This document shows positions 16,333 through 24,827 of a stretch of DNA of 64,000 bases, one piece after another. Each line of letters begins with the position of its first letter. Positions within the stretch are counted from its first letter, which is position 1. The notes beneath the pieces are model-generated. The model was not told the DNA's origin and searched no databases. It was given only the letters and a program-made list of their open reading frames with translations. This stretch comes from F1-60-MAGs149 sp037133755 (lineage in GTDB: Bacteria; Actinomycetota; Thermoleophilia; Gaiellales; F1-60-MAGs149), in the NCBI GenBank assembly GCA_037133755.1, contig JBAXNN010000010.1, positions 1 through 64,000 of the forward strand, in the 5' to 3' direction. A program made the position numbers and the translations under genes.

Positions 16333-17403
16333 ATGCATCGCATGGCCCGCCCCGTCGTCATCAAGCTCGGCAGTTCCACCCTGGTGGATACGCGCGGCCG
16401 CCTGCGCAAGAGCCGCCTCGATCGCATCGCCGACGAGATCGGTGCCATCACTGCCGACACACCGATCTGCATCGTGTCGTCGGGCGCCATCGCCCTTGGT
16501 CTCGGCCATCTGGGTCGCATGGATCGCCCGGGGACGACCGCCGAGCTGCAGGCGGCAGCCGCCGTCGGTCAGGCGATCCTCCAGCAGGCGTGGCAGCGCG
16601 CGCTCGGCCGCTCTGGCCGCGGCACCGGCCAGGTGCTGCTCGCGGCGAGCGACTTCGAGCGCCGCGAGTCCTACCTCAACGCGCGCCATACGCTCGAGAC
16701 GCTGCTGGGCTGGGGCGTCACGCCGATCGTCAACGAGAACGACTCGACGGCCACGCAGGAGATCACCTTCGGCGACAACGATGCGCTCGCCGCGCAGGTT
16801 GCCGTGCTGCTCGGTGCCCGCCTGTTGGTGCTGCTGACCGATCAGGAGGGGCTCTACACCCGTGATCCCAAGCACCCCGACGCGGCGCTCGTGCGCGAGG
16901 TGCCCGATGCGTCGGTGCTGGACGACGTGGATACCGCCGCGGCCGGCTCCGGCTGGGGCAGCGGCGGCATGCGCTCCAAGGTCGTCGCCGCCGAGATGGC
17001 GCGCGCCGGCGGTTCGGCATGCGTGATCGCCAACGGTGGACGCAGCGGCTCGATCGCCGCGGCGATCGCCGGCGAGCAGGTCGGCACGCGCTTCCCCGCC
17101 AAGGGGACCTCGCCGTCGGCCTACAAGCTGTGGCTCCGCCACGCCCTGCCGACGACGGGCCGCATCGAAGTCGACAGTGGCGCGCGCACGGCGCTTGAGC
17201 AGGACGGTGCCTCGCTCCTGCCCGTGGGCATCAAGGCCGTCAACGGGCGGTTTGCGGCCGGCGACGGCGTCGAGCTGGTCGATGCGAAAGGCGTCGTGTT
17301 CGCCCGTGGTATCGCAGAGATGGGCAACACGGAGCTGAAGCAGCAGATCGGCAAGCGCGGCGCCGACCCGGCCGTGCACCGCGACCGCCTCGTGCTGCTC
17401 TAA
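16333..17403 (+). CDS. proB: Glutamate 5-kinase with C-terminal PUA domain
   Basis: The first enzyme of proline synthesis, phosphorylating glutamate with ATP. The amino-acid kinase domain (about residues 1-255) opens with VVIKLGSSTLVD and contains SSGAIALG, NENDSTATQEITFGDND and DQEGLYTRDP; the C-terminal PUA domain (about 275-356) carries VDSGARTALEQDGASLLPVGI and FARGIA. The length of 356 is slightly below the E. coli enzyme (367). ATG 16342 is an equally good start. Feedback inhibition by proline is expected from the family. proA follows after 45 bases. Confidence 0.95.
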   Translation: MHRMARPVVIKLGSSTLVDTRGRLRKSRLDRIADEIGAITADTPICIVSSGAIALGLGHLGRMDRPGTTAELQAAAAVGQAILQQAWQRALGRSGRGTGQVLLAASDFERRESYLNARHTLETLLGWGVTPIVNENDSTATQEITFGDNDALAAQVAVLLGARLLVLLTDQEGLYTRDPKHPDAALVREVPDASVLDDVDTAAAGSGWGSGGMRSKVVAAEMARAGGSACVIANGGRSGSIAAAIAGEQVGTRFPAKGTSPSAYKLWLRHALPTTGRIEVDSGARTALEQDGASLLPVGIKAVNGRFAAGDGVELVDAKGVVFARGIAEMGNTELKQQIGKRGADPAVHRDRLVLL

Positions 17404-17448
17404 CCGCACCGCTCGCCGAACGCGCTCCAGCCTCTATCCTTGGCGACC

Positions 17449-18699
17449 ATGAGCGCCACCACGCAGAGCGAGATCGCCACCCGAGGCCGCGCCGCCGCGC
17501 GCGCCATCCGCAGTGCCAGCACCGACGTCCGCGACGCGGCGCTGGCCTCGATCGCCGCTCACCTCGAGGCCGACGCCGCTGCGATCCTCACCGCCAATGC
17601 GCAGGACGTCGCCGCCGCCGTCGCCGACAACACCACTGCGGCACTGATCGATCGACTCACGCTCAACGACGAGCGCCTGGCCGCACTGGCCCAGGCCGTC
17701 CGCGATGTGGCTGCGCTCCCCGATCCCGTCGGCCGCGTGATCGACGATCGCCGCCTGCACAACGGCCTCGAGCTCTCCAAGGTGCGCGTCCCGATCGGCC
17801 GCGTCCTCGTGGTCTACGAGGCACGCCCCAACGTGACGGTCGACGTCGCCGCGCTGTGCATCAAGTCGGGCAACGTGGCACTGCTGCGTGGCTCGGCCTC
17901 TGCGAAGCACACGAACGCCGCCCTCAGCGCCGCGGTGCGCGGCGGCCTCGCCGATGCGGGCCTGCCCGAGGACATCGTGATCCCGATCGAGGGCTCCCGT
18001 GACGACCTCGGCGAGCTCGTGAGCGACGCCAGTGCCGCCGACATCGTGGTGCCCCGCGGTGGCGAGGCACTCAAGGACTTCCTGCTCGAGAAGAGCCGCA
18101 TTCCCGTCCTCGCAGCCGCCGGCGGCATCTGCCACGTCTACCTCGATCGCGATGCGAACGCCGACATGGCCGTCGCGATCACGCTGAACGCCAAGGTCCA
18201 CCGCCCCGGCGTGTGCAACGCGGCCGAGACGCTGCTGGTGCACGCCGACCGCACCGACCTGCTCCAGCCGGTGCTCACGGCCCTGCGCGATGCAGGGGTC
18301 GAGCTGCGCGGCGATGAGCGCACACGCGCCGCGATCGACTTCGAGATCAACGAGGCGACAGAGGCCGACTGGGATGCCGAGTATCTCGACCTGATCCTCG
18401 CCGTGCGCGTGGTCGATGACCTCGACGCCGCCCTCGACCACATCGACCGGCACTCGACGGGCCACTCCGAGGCGATCGTCACCGACTCGCTCGAGGCGTC
18501 GCGCACCTTCACCGACGGCGTCGATTCGGCGTGCGTCTACGTGAACGCCTCGACGCGCTTCACCGACGGCGGCGAATACGGCATGGGCGCCGAGGTGGGC
18601 AACTCGACGGCGCGCCTGCACGTGCGCGGTCCGATCGGGCTCGAGGATCTGACGACGACGAAGTACGTCGTCATCGGCACCGGCCAGACGCGCGCGTAG
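17449..18699 (+). CDS. proA: Glutamate-5-semialdehyde dehydrogenase (gamma-glutamyl phosphate reductase)
   Basis: The second enzyme of proline synthesis, reducing gamma-glutamyl phosphate with NADPH. The 416 residues of the ALDH superfamily include RVPIGRVLVVYEARPNVTVD, the catalytic cysteine in PGVCNAAETLLVH, and FTDGGEYGMGAEVGNST near the C terminus. ATG 17449 is chosen over an in-frame TTG three codons earlier. With ProB it completes two of the three enzymes (proC is absent here). The following glycosyltransferase gene begins only 2 bases after the stop. Confidence 0.96.
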   Translation: MSATTQSEIATRGRAAARAIRSASTDVRDAALASIAAHLEADAAAILTANAQDVAAAVADNTTAALIDRLTLNDERLAALAQAVRDVAALPDPVGRVIDDRRLHNGLELSKVRVPIGRVLVVYEARPNVTVDVAALCIKSGNVALLRGSASAKHTNAALSAAVRGGLADAGLPEDIVIPIEGSRDDLGELVSDASAADIVVPRGGEALKDFLLEKSRIPVLAAAGGICHVYLDRDANADMAVAITLNAKVHRPGVCNAAETLLVHADRTDLLQPVLTALRDAGVELRGDERTRAAIDFEINEATEADWDAEYLDLILAVRVVDDLDAALDHIDRHSTGHSEAIVTDSLEASRTFTDGVDSACVYVNASTRFTDGGEYGMGAEVGNSTARLHVRGPIGLEDLTTTKYVVIGTGQTRA

Positions 18700-18701
18700 G
18701 C

Positions 18702-19751
18702 ATGGGCGCGCGACCGTTGCGGATCGCGTTCGACCTCTCGGCCACGCGCCTCGGCCAGGCCGGTGTGGCGCGCACTGCGCTGCAGCTGGCCGACGCGCTC
18801 GCTGATCGCGCCGACGCCGACGTGCTGCGGATCGGCATGGGCTCGACGCCGGCCGCCGGCACCGCCAGCCGGCGGGCGCTCGCCCTCCGACTTGATCTGG
18901 CGTGGGCGACGCGCGGCGCACGCGCCGAGGCCGCTGCGCGTGGTGCCGACGTGCTGCACCTGCCGCTGCCCCGCGGGCCGCTCTCGCCGGGACGGCCGCC
19001 GACCGTCGTGACGGTGCACGACCTCGCCGTTGTCCGCCACCCCGAAACGCTGAGTCGCTGGAACCGCACCTACACCCAGCGCACCCTGCCGCGTGTGCTG
19101 GCGGCCGCCGACGCGATCGTCGCCGTCTCGCAGGACACAGCCGATGACGTCGCCGCGTTCGCACCGGGCGTGGCGCATCGGATCCATGTGATCCCCAACG
19201 GCGTCGATGCGTTCTGGTCCACGCCAGGCGAGCCCGCAACGAACAGCACCCCGTACGTGCTCGCCGTCGGCACACCCGAGCCGCGCAAGAACCTGCAGCG
19301 CCTGGTGGACGCCATGCGCCTGCGCCGCGAACGCGGCTCGGAGGAAGAGCTGGTGCACGTGGGCGCCGACGGCTGGGGCGATGTGCGCCTGCCCGACGCG
19401 CCGTGGCTGCGGTGCGCCGGCCGCGTGTCCGACACCGAACTGCGTGCGCTGTACCGTGGCGCAGCCGCCGTGGCGATCCCGTCGCTGCACGAGGGCTCGG
19501 GCCTTCCCGCCCTCGAGGCCTTCGCCGCTGGCGCACCGGTCGTAGCCGCCCGTGCCGGGGCGCTGCCCGAGACCTGCGGCGAAGCGGCCGTACTCGTCGA
19601 TCCGCTCAACGTCGAGTCGATCGCCGCGGGCATCGACGAGGCGATCGACCGCCGCGATCAGCTGATTCTCGCTGGGCGCGCACGCGCCGAGCAGGCGACG
19701 TGGGCGATCGCCGCCGAGCGCTACGTCGAGCTCTACTGCTCGCTGGTCTGA
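18702..19751 (+). CDS. Glycosyltransferase family 4
   Basis: A GT-B retaining glycosyltransferase of 349 residues. An N-terminal acceptor-binding domain begins with LRIAFDLSATRLGQAGVARTA; after about residue 170 the GT4 domain reads YVLAVGTPEPRKNLQRLVDA, with the E-x7-E-like nucleotide-sugar motif in HEGSGLPALEAFAAGAPVVA. It likely adds a hexose to a surface polysaccharide. It starts 2 bases after proA and converges on the fused glycosyltransferase gene, with a 19-base overlap of the coding ends. Confidence 0.86.
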   Translation: MGARPLRIAFDLSATRLGQAGVARTALQLADALADRADADVLRIGMGSTPAAGTASRRALALRLDLAWATRGARAEAAARGADVLHLPLPRGPLSPGRPPTVVTVHDLAVVRHPETLSRWNRTYTQRTLPRVLAAADAIVAVSQDTADDVAAFAPGVAHRIHVIPNGVDAFWSTPGEPATNSTPYVLAVGTPEPRKNLQRLVDAMRLRRERGSEEELVHVGADGWGDVRLPDAPWLRCAGRVSDTELRALYRGAAAVAIPSLHEGSGLPALEAFAAGAPVVAARAGALPETCGEAAVLVDPLNVESIAAGIDEAIDRRDQLILAGRARAEQATWAIAAERYVELYCSLV

Positions 19752-21730
19752 CCACGCCGAGACGGCGCGAGGCCCGGTGCCTGGCCGCCGAGCACGGTGG
19801 GGTGACGCTTGATGAAGCGCCCCACGTTGCGCAGGTGCCAGACCGTGCGCTTGTCGATGAACTTGCCGTCGCTGGCGGCCTGGTGCGCGTGCACGACCTC
19901 GGCGGCGGGCTCCTGCCAGATCTCCCAGCCGCGCTGCCAGAGGCGCCACTGCAGCTCGATCTCCTCGACGTAGAGCGGCGCGAAGGCCTCGTCGAACCCG
20001 CCGACGTCGTCCCACGCCTCGCGGCGGATCAACAGGAACGCACCGAGCGACCAGTCGACCAGTCGCGGACCCGTGGGCTCACCGAGGTAGTGGTCGGCGG
20101 CATAGCGCGACGGCGGCAGCACCTTGCGCAGCGGCGTGCGGCGGATGACGGAACCGGCGGGCTCGGGGAAGCGGCGTGCCGCCTCCTGGTACGAGCCGTC
20201 GAGATTGCGCAAGGTCGGTGCGACGAGGCCGCAGCGCGGGTGCTCCTCCATGAAGCGCACGAGTCGTGGCAGGCAGTCGAGCTGCGCAATGGCGTCGGGG
20301 TTGACGATCGCGAGATAGTCGCCGGGTGCGGCAGCGAAGGCGACGGCCTGATTCTCGGCGTACGAACGCGTATCGGGCTGCTCGACCAGCACGCAGTCGG
20401 GGTAGTCGGCGCGGATCAGCTCGGCGGTGCCGTCGCCCGGTCGATTGGCCACGACGACGATCGTGAGCGCGTCGCCCATGTTCTGCTGACGCAGCCCGGC
20501 GATCGCGTCGGGCAGGTCGTCGGCCTGGCCGGTCGAGGTGAGTGCGGCGACGACCGAGGCCTGCTTGCCGGCAGCCACGGGGCGCACCGCGCGATGCGCC
20601 TGCGGCTGCTCGCGCAGCACGTCCTGCCAGACACCGGCCAGGCGCTCGGCCGCGGCCGTCCACGTCAGCTCGGCGGCGCGGGCGATGCCGGCGTCGCGGC
20701 AGCGCGTGCGCAGCGCCTCATCGTCGAGCAGACGCGCCAGACCGTCGGCGATCGAGGCGACGTCGAGCGGGTTGGCCAGCACCGCCGCGCCTCCCGCAAC
20801 CTCGGGCAGCGCCGTCGTGTCGCTCGTGAGGACCGGCGTGCCCGTGGCCATGGCCTCGGCGACCGGCAGGCCGAACCCCTCGTAGAGCGACGGGAATGCG
20901 AAGACGCCCGCAGCCGCGTAGAGATCGCGCAGCGCGTGCTCCCCCTGGACGTAGCCGATCCGGCGTACGTGGTTCTGGAGGCGCAGCTCGGCGATGCGGG
21001 CATCGAGCTCGGTCTCGTCCTGCTTGGCGCCGCCAGCCAGGACGAGCAGTGGCATGTCGTCGCGCGCATCGCGCACCCGGGCGTAGGCCTCGAGCAGCCG
21101 CAGCAGGTTCTTCCGCGGCTGCAGTGCGCCGATGAACAGCACGTAGCCCGGCTCGAGCCCCCACGCCGCGCGCACGCGCTCGTCGGCGGTCGGGTCGGGC
21201 GCGTACGCCGCAGAGACGCCGTTGGGAATCGCGACGACGTGGCTCGGGTCGAGCCCGGGCACGGTGCGCAGGACGTCCTCGCGGGAGTGCTCGGAGACCG
21301 TCACCACGCGCGCCGCGCGGCGGATCGACCACGGCACGAAGCGACCGAAGGCAAGCGCGTCGGCCTTGGGCATCAGTTCGGGCGCAAAGCGGTACGACGA
21401 GTCGTGGACCGTCACGACACCCGGACAGGTGAGACCCGGCGGCAGCACGTAGTTGCCGTGGTACAGCGCGGGGCGATCAGCGCGCAGGCGGGCGGGCAGA
21501 CTCACGGCCACGCGGCGGTAGTTGGAGCCCACGTCGACGGCCACCGGACGCACCACGCCAGAGGCGGTGATGACCTCGGGCACGCGGTCGGGGTCGCGCA
21601 CGTACGCGAGCACGGTGAAGGGCAGGTCGTCGCGCGCCGCGAGCGCCGTCAGCAGGCCCGTGGCAACGGTCTCGTCACCGGTGCGATTGCGGCCGATGAC
21701 GTCGGCGTCGAAGGCAATGACGTCGGGCAT
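19733..21730 (-). CDS. Bifunctional-looking glycosyltransferase: GT4 fused to GT2
   Basis: A 665-residue protein with two complete glycosyltransferase modules. Residues about 1-385 form a GT4 enzyme (YVLFIGALQPRKNLLRLLEAY; LYEGFGLPVAEAMATGTPVL). Residues about 400-640 form a rhamnosyltransferase-like GT2 domain (SVVAALTSTGQADDLPDAIAG; DYLAIVNPDAIAQLDCL; GAFLLIRREAWDDVGGFDE). A fusion suggests two successive sugar additions to one acceptor. It lies in a polysaccharide region with WbpM- and WbpE-like genes and follows the LysR gene by 3 bases. Substrates are unknown. Confidence 0.88.
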   Translation of the reverse strand: MPDVIAFDADVIGRNRTGDETVATGLLTALAARDDLPFTVLAYVRDPDRVPEVITASGVVRPVAVDVGSNYRRVAVSLPARLRADRPALYHGNYVLPPGLTCPGVVTVHDSSYRFAPELMPKADALAFGRFVPWSIRRAARVVTVSEHSREDVLRTVPGLDPSHVVAIPNGVSAAYAPDPTADERVRAAWGLEPGYVLFIGALQPRKNLLRLLEAYARVRDARDDMPLLVLAGGAKQDETELDARIAELRLQNHVRRIGYVQGEHALRDLYAAAGVFAFPSLYEGFGLPVAEAMATGTPVLTSDTTALPEVAGGAAVLANPLDVASIADGLARLLDDEALRTRCRDAGIARAAELTWTAAAERLAGVWQDVLREQPQAHRAVRPVAAGKQASVVAALTSTGQADDLPDAIAGLRQQNMGDALTIVVVANRPGDGTAELIRADYPDCVLVEQPDTRSYAENQAVAFAAAPGDYLAIVNPDAIAQLDCLPRLVRFMEEHPRCGLVAPTLRNLDGSYQEAARRFPEPAGSVIRRTPLRKVLPPSRYAADHYLGEPTGPRLVDWSLGAFLLIRREAWDDVGGFDEAFAPLYVEEIELQWRLWQRGWEIWQEPAAEVVHAHQAASDGKFIDKRTVWHLRNVGRFIKRHPTVLGGQAPGLAPSRRGQTSEQ

Positions 21731-21733
21731 CGC

Positions 21734-22684
21734 TCAGCCGACGCGGCTGCCGCGCACCGGACGATCGCGCGTCGCCTCGGGGAAGACCGCCCGCTCGCCG
21801 AGCGTGGTGCGGGCGAAGTCGAGGAACGACACGACGAGGCGACTCTGCGGCCGCGACGCATTGCGCACCGCGTAGAACAGGCGGCCGGGCTCGAGACCCT
21901 TGACCGTCGCGCTCGACAGGCGCCCCTCTTCGAGCTCGCGCTCGACCGCAAGGCGCGAGAGGAACGTCACCCCCAGGCCTGCCTCGACGGCCGACTTGGC
22001 CGACTCCTGCAGGCCGAGCTCGGCGACGACGTTGAGATCGCGGGCGCGGATGCCGTGGGCGCGCAGCTCGCGTTCGACCACGGTGCGCACACCGGCACCT
22101 TCCTGCTGGACGACGAGCGGCTCGTGGACGAGCTCCTCGACGGTGATCTGCTTGCCGGCGAACGGATGATCGTTGGTGACGACGAGGACGACCTCGTCGC
22201 GCAGGAACGGCTCGAAGACGAGCGAGCGATGCGCGCGCTCGGCGCCGACGATGCCGAACTCGAGCTGCCGATCGAGGACGCGATCGACGATCGTCTCCGT
22301 GTCGTCGACACGCAGCGAGACGAGCACCTCGGGGTACTCCTTGTGGAACGCCCCGAGCAGCGCGGGCAGGATGCGTTCGCCTGGCCCGGTCGAGGCGCCG
22401 ACGATCAGGTGCCCGTGCAGACCCTCGCCTTCTTCCTCGAGGCTGTGAAACAGATCGCGCTCGGCACCCAAGATGCGCTGTGCATGGCGATAGGCAACCT
22501 GACCGGCCTCGGTCGGCTCGACGACACGGCCAGAGCGATCGATCAGCTGGCAGCCAAGGCGCTTCTCGAGCGAACGGATCGCGAGCGAGACGGCGGGCTG
22601 CGTGACACCGAGCTGCTCGGCGGCCTGCGAGAAACTGGAGCGGTCGACGACGGCGACCAGCGCAGCGAGCTGCTTGGTGTCCAT
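21734..22684 (-). CDS. LysR family transcriptional regulator
   Basis: A 316-residue LysR-type regulator: a winged helix-turn-helix at residues 1-60 (FSQAAEQLGVTQPAVSLAIRSLEKRLG), then a two-lobed effector-binding domain (about 90-300; LIVGASTGPGERILPALLGAF). The co-inducer is not predictable. It lies between polysaccharide genes rather than opposite a divergent target, which is unusual for the family. Its start is fused to the stop of the upstream epimerase-like gene as TGATG (22682-22686), so it is co-translated with that gene, and it may control the cluster. Confidence 0.92.
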   Translation of the reverse strand: MDTKQLAALVAVVDRSSFSQAAEQLGVTQPAVSLAIRSLEKRLGCQLIDRSGRVVEPTEAGQVAYRHAQRILGAERDLFHSLEEEGEGLHGHLIVGASTGPGERILPALLGAFHKEYPEVLVSLRVDDTETIVDRVLDRQLEFGIVGAERAHRSLVFEPFLRDEVVLVVTNDHPFAGKQITVEELVHEPLVVQQEGAGVRTVVERELRAHGIRARDLNVVAELGLQESAKSAVEAGLGVTFLSRLAVERELEEGRLSSATVKGLEPGRLFYAVRNASRPQSRLVVSFLDFARTTLGERAVFPEATRDRPVRGSRVG

Positions 22685-24540
22685 CAGTCGGTCACCTTGC
22701 GGGTCGCGACGGTTTCGCGCACCGGCGCCTTGGCAGCGGCAAAGTAGAGCTCGAGCGCCTCGGCGTCTGCCCCGCGCTGGAGCGCCAGGTCGATCTCGTC
22801 AAGGCGGCCGGCAAGCCACGCAGCGTCGATGCGACCACGGCGGGCGCGCATCAGCTTGTCGTGGTGCGTGCGCTCGACGGACTCGTCGTCGGCGAAGAGG
22901 CGCTCGTGCAGCACCTCGCCGGGGCGGCGACCGATCACGCTGATCTCGATGTCCTTGCCGGGCTCGCGGCCCATCAGGCGCACCATGTCCTGCGCCAGGT
23001 CCATGATCCGCACCGGATCGCCCATGTCGAGCACGAAGATGTCGCCCGACTGGCCGACACCACCCGCCTGCACGATCAGCTGCACGGCCTCGGGGATCGT
23101 CATGAAGAAGCGCGTCATCTCGGGGTCGGTGACGGTGACCGGGCCGCCTTCGAGGATCTGACGACGGAACGTCGGGATCACCGAACCAGACGAGCCGAGG
23201 ACGTTGCCGAAGCGGACAGCCATGAAGCGCGTGCCGGGACGCTCCTGGGCCTCGGCTTCGACGACGTACTCGCAGAGGGCCTTCGAGGCACCCATCGCGG
23301 TCTCGGAGATGACGGCCTTGTCGGTCGAGACGAGCACGAAGCGCTCGACGCCCGCATCGGCGGCGATCTCGGCCAGCGCGCGCGTGGCGAGCACGTTGTT
23401 GCGGAGGGCGCTGAAGGGGTTGATCTCCATCAGCGGCACGTGCTTGTAGGCCGCCGCGTGGAAGATCACGTTCGGCTGGGCCTCCGCGATGATCTTGCGC
23501 ATGCGGTCGGCGTCCTTGACGTCGGCGACACACGAATGCACGTTGGCGATCTCGTGCTCGCGCAGCCACTGGTCGATCTGGAAGATGTTGTCCTCTGCGT
23601 GATCGATCAGCGTGAGCCGCGCCGGCGAGAGGCGGCTGATCTGGCGCACGAGTTCCGAGCCGATCGAGCCGCCGGCGCCGGTCACGACCACCGACTGGCC
23701 GGCGAGGTAGCCGCCCATCGAGGCCAGGTCGAGATTGACGGGCTGGCGGCCGAGGATGTCCTCCACCTGCACTTCGCGCAGACGGCGCAGCAGCGTCGGG
23801 TCGCCATCCAGCAGGTCGTAGAGACCCGGCAGCGTCTTGACCGGCACGCCGGCGCGGCGACACGCGTCGACGACGCGCTGGCGCGCGGTACCGTCGGCAC
23901 CGGGCATGGCGATCACGACCTCATCCGGCGGCGAGGCCTTGAGGACGCTGGCCAGATCGTGCGTGGTGCCGTCGACCTTGACGCCGTGGAGGCGCATGCC
24001 CTGCTTGCGAGGATCGTCGTCACAGAGGCGGATCGGCGTCATGCGCAGCGAGCGGTTGGCGAGCATCTCGCGCACGATCACGGAACCGGCGTCGCCGGCG
24101 CCGACCACGATCACCTCGCGGCCGCGGGGGAACAGCGTGCCGCGACCCTCGAGGATGGTGCGCGCCACGGCGCGGACGCCGACGGTGCCGAGCAGGAGCA
24201 GCAGGAACCAGATCGCCAGGACACCACGCGGCGGCGTGGCGGCGACGGGCGGGAAGAGGTTCGCGTAGAGCGCGACGACCACGAGTGCGATCACCGAGGC
24301 GCGCAGCAGCAGGCGCACGTCGCGCAGCGAGACGTAGCGCCACCAGCGTGTGTACAGCCCGTTGAGCACGAACACCGCGACGGTCAGCACGACGACCCAC
24401 GGCAGCGTGGCCCAGAAGAGCGTATTCGCCCAGATCGGCACCACGTCGAACCGCAGCTGGAACGCGAGCCACCAAGCAGCCGCCGCCACCGCGGCGTCTG
24501 CCGCCATATGACCCACGCGATGCCAGGAGGGAAGACGCAT
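22684..24540 (-). CDS. Membrane-bound NDP-sugar dehydratase/epimerase, CapD/WbpM/FlaA1-like
   Basis: About 618 residues. Four N-terminal transmembrane helices (to about residue 130) are followed by a CoA-binding-like Rossmann domain (REVIVVGAGDAGSVIVRE) and a short-chain dehydrogenase domain starting VVVTGAGGSIGSELVRQI. The catalytic region reads VSTDKAVISETAMGASKALCEY, with Met in place of Tyr before xxxK, as in the inverting 4,6-dehydratases WbpM and FlaA1 (and PglF). It likely dehydrates UDP-GlcNAc to start synthesis of a rare deoxysugar. The start may be 24540 or 24552; a TATAAT sequence lies directly upstream. Confidence 0.88.
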   Translation of the reverse strand: MRLPSWHRVGHMAADAAVAAAAWWLAFQLRFDVVPIWANTLFWATLPWVVVLTVAVFVLNGLYTRWWRYVSLRDVRLLLRASVIALVVVALYANLFPPVAATPPRGVLAIWFLLLLLGTVGVRAVARTILEGRGTLFPRGREVIVVGAGDAGSVIVREMLANRSLRMTPIRLCDDDPRKQGMRLHGVKVDGTTHDLASVLKASPPDEVVIAMPGADGTARQRVVDACRRAGVPVKTLPGLYDLLDGDPTLLRRLREVQVEDILGRQPVNLDLASMGGYLAGQSVVVTGAGGSIGSELVRQISRLSPARLTLIDHAEDNIFQIDQWLREHEIANVHSCVADVKDADRMRKIIAEAQPNVIFHAAAYKHVPLMEINPFSALRNNVLATRALAEIAADAGVERFVLVSTDKAVISETAMGASKALCEYVVEAEAQERPGTRFMAVRFGNVLGSSGSVIPTFRRQILEGGPVTVTDPEMTRFFMTIPEAVQLIVQAGGVGQSGDIFVLDMGDPVRIMDLAQDMVRLMGREPGKDIEISVIGRRPGEVLHERLFADDESVERTHHDKLMRARRGRIDAAWLAGRLDEIDLALQRGADAEALELYFAAAKAPVRETVATRKVTD

Positions 24541-24550
24541 ATCAGCGATC

Positions 24551-24556
24551 ATTATA
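24551..24556 (-). promoter_or_regulatory. TATAAT -10 box before the capD/wbpM-like gene
   Basis: On the reverse strand TATAAT is followed after 10 bases by ATG at 24540. Transcription would begin at or within a few bases of the start codon, giving a leaderless or nearly leaderless mRNA, and no Shine-Dalgarno sequence is present, which agrees. No clear -35 is visible; that region lies inside the palindrome at 24554-24586. Confidence 0.45.
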
Positions 24557-24611
24557 GGTGTCCGGCACGAAGTGCGGGACACCTATGGCCGAGCGAAGCT
24601 CGGGCATAGGT
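24554..24611. repeat. Overlapping hairpins with alternative pairing, family D
   Basis: Three arms are present: ATAGGTGTCC (24554-24563), GGACACCTAT (24577-24586) and a third ATAGGT-type arm ending at 24611. The second arm can pair with the first (24554-24586, GGCAC/GTGC inner stem) or, through ACCTATGGCC, with GGGCATAGGT (24581-24611, inner CGAGC/GCTCG). The pairings exclude each other. It lies immediately upstream of the capD/wbpM-like gene. Confidence 0.65.
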
Positions 24612-24686
24612 GGTGCTTCCCACTCGTCCATAGATTGGGCTTCCCGCTGGGCCCTGCGAACCCTGCCTCCGTTGACGACGCGAAGG

Positions 24687-24782
24687 CCTCGAGGTCATCG
24701 CGTCGCCTGGAGTCGATGCCCTCGGGAACAGGCGCAACTGCTCGCGCAGGCAATCAATCGAGGCGACCTGCTGACCTCGAGG
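24687..24782. repeat. Long inverted repeat with 22-bp arms, family E
   Basis: Left arm 24687-24708 and right arm 24761-24782 pair over CCTCGAGGTCA and GTCGCCT, with a 4-base internal mismatch, around a 52-base loop. The right arm shares its CCTCGAGG with the next hairpin (24775-24816). The total length (96 bp) resembles the family B and C elements. Confidence 0.6.
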
Positions 24783-24816
24783 TGAATCGGTCCTTTCGGA
24801 CCGAGCCACCTCGAGG
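24775..24816. repeat. 42-bp hairpin repeat, family A copy 2
   Basis: Differs from the copy at 1-42 at one base, and here the inner stem TCGGTCC/GGACCGA is perfect. Outer arms are CCTCGAGGTG/CACCTCGAGG. It ends 11 bases from the stop codon of the leftward DUF354 gene, so it would lie at the 3-prime end of that transcript. Confidence 0.8.
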
Positions 24817-24827
24817 CCACCAAGTCG

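Noticed and set aside
19403..22747. Very long rightward open frame (over 1100 codons) opposite the glycosyltransferase, LysR and part of the CapD-like genes
   Set aside because: It is antisense to well-supported genes, its translation is low-complexity Arg/Ala/Asp/His-rich, and such long shadow frames are expected at this GC content and codon bias.
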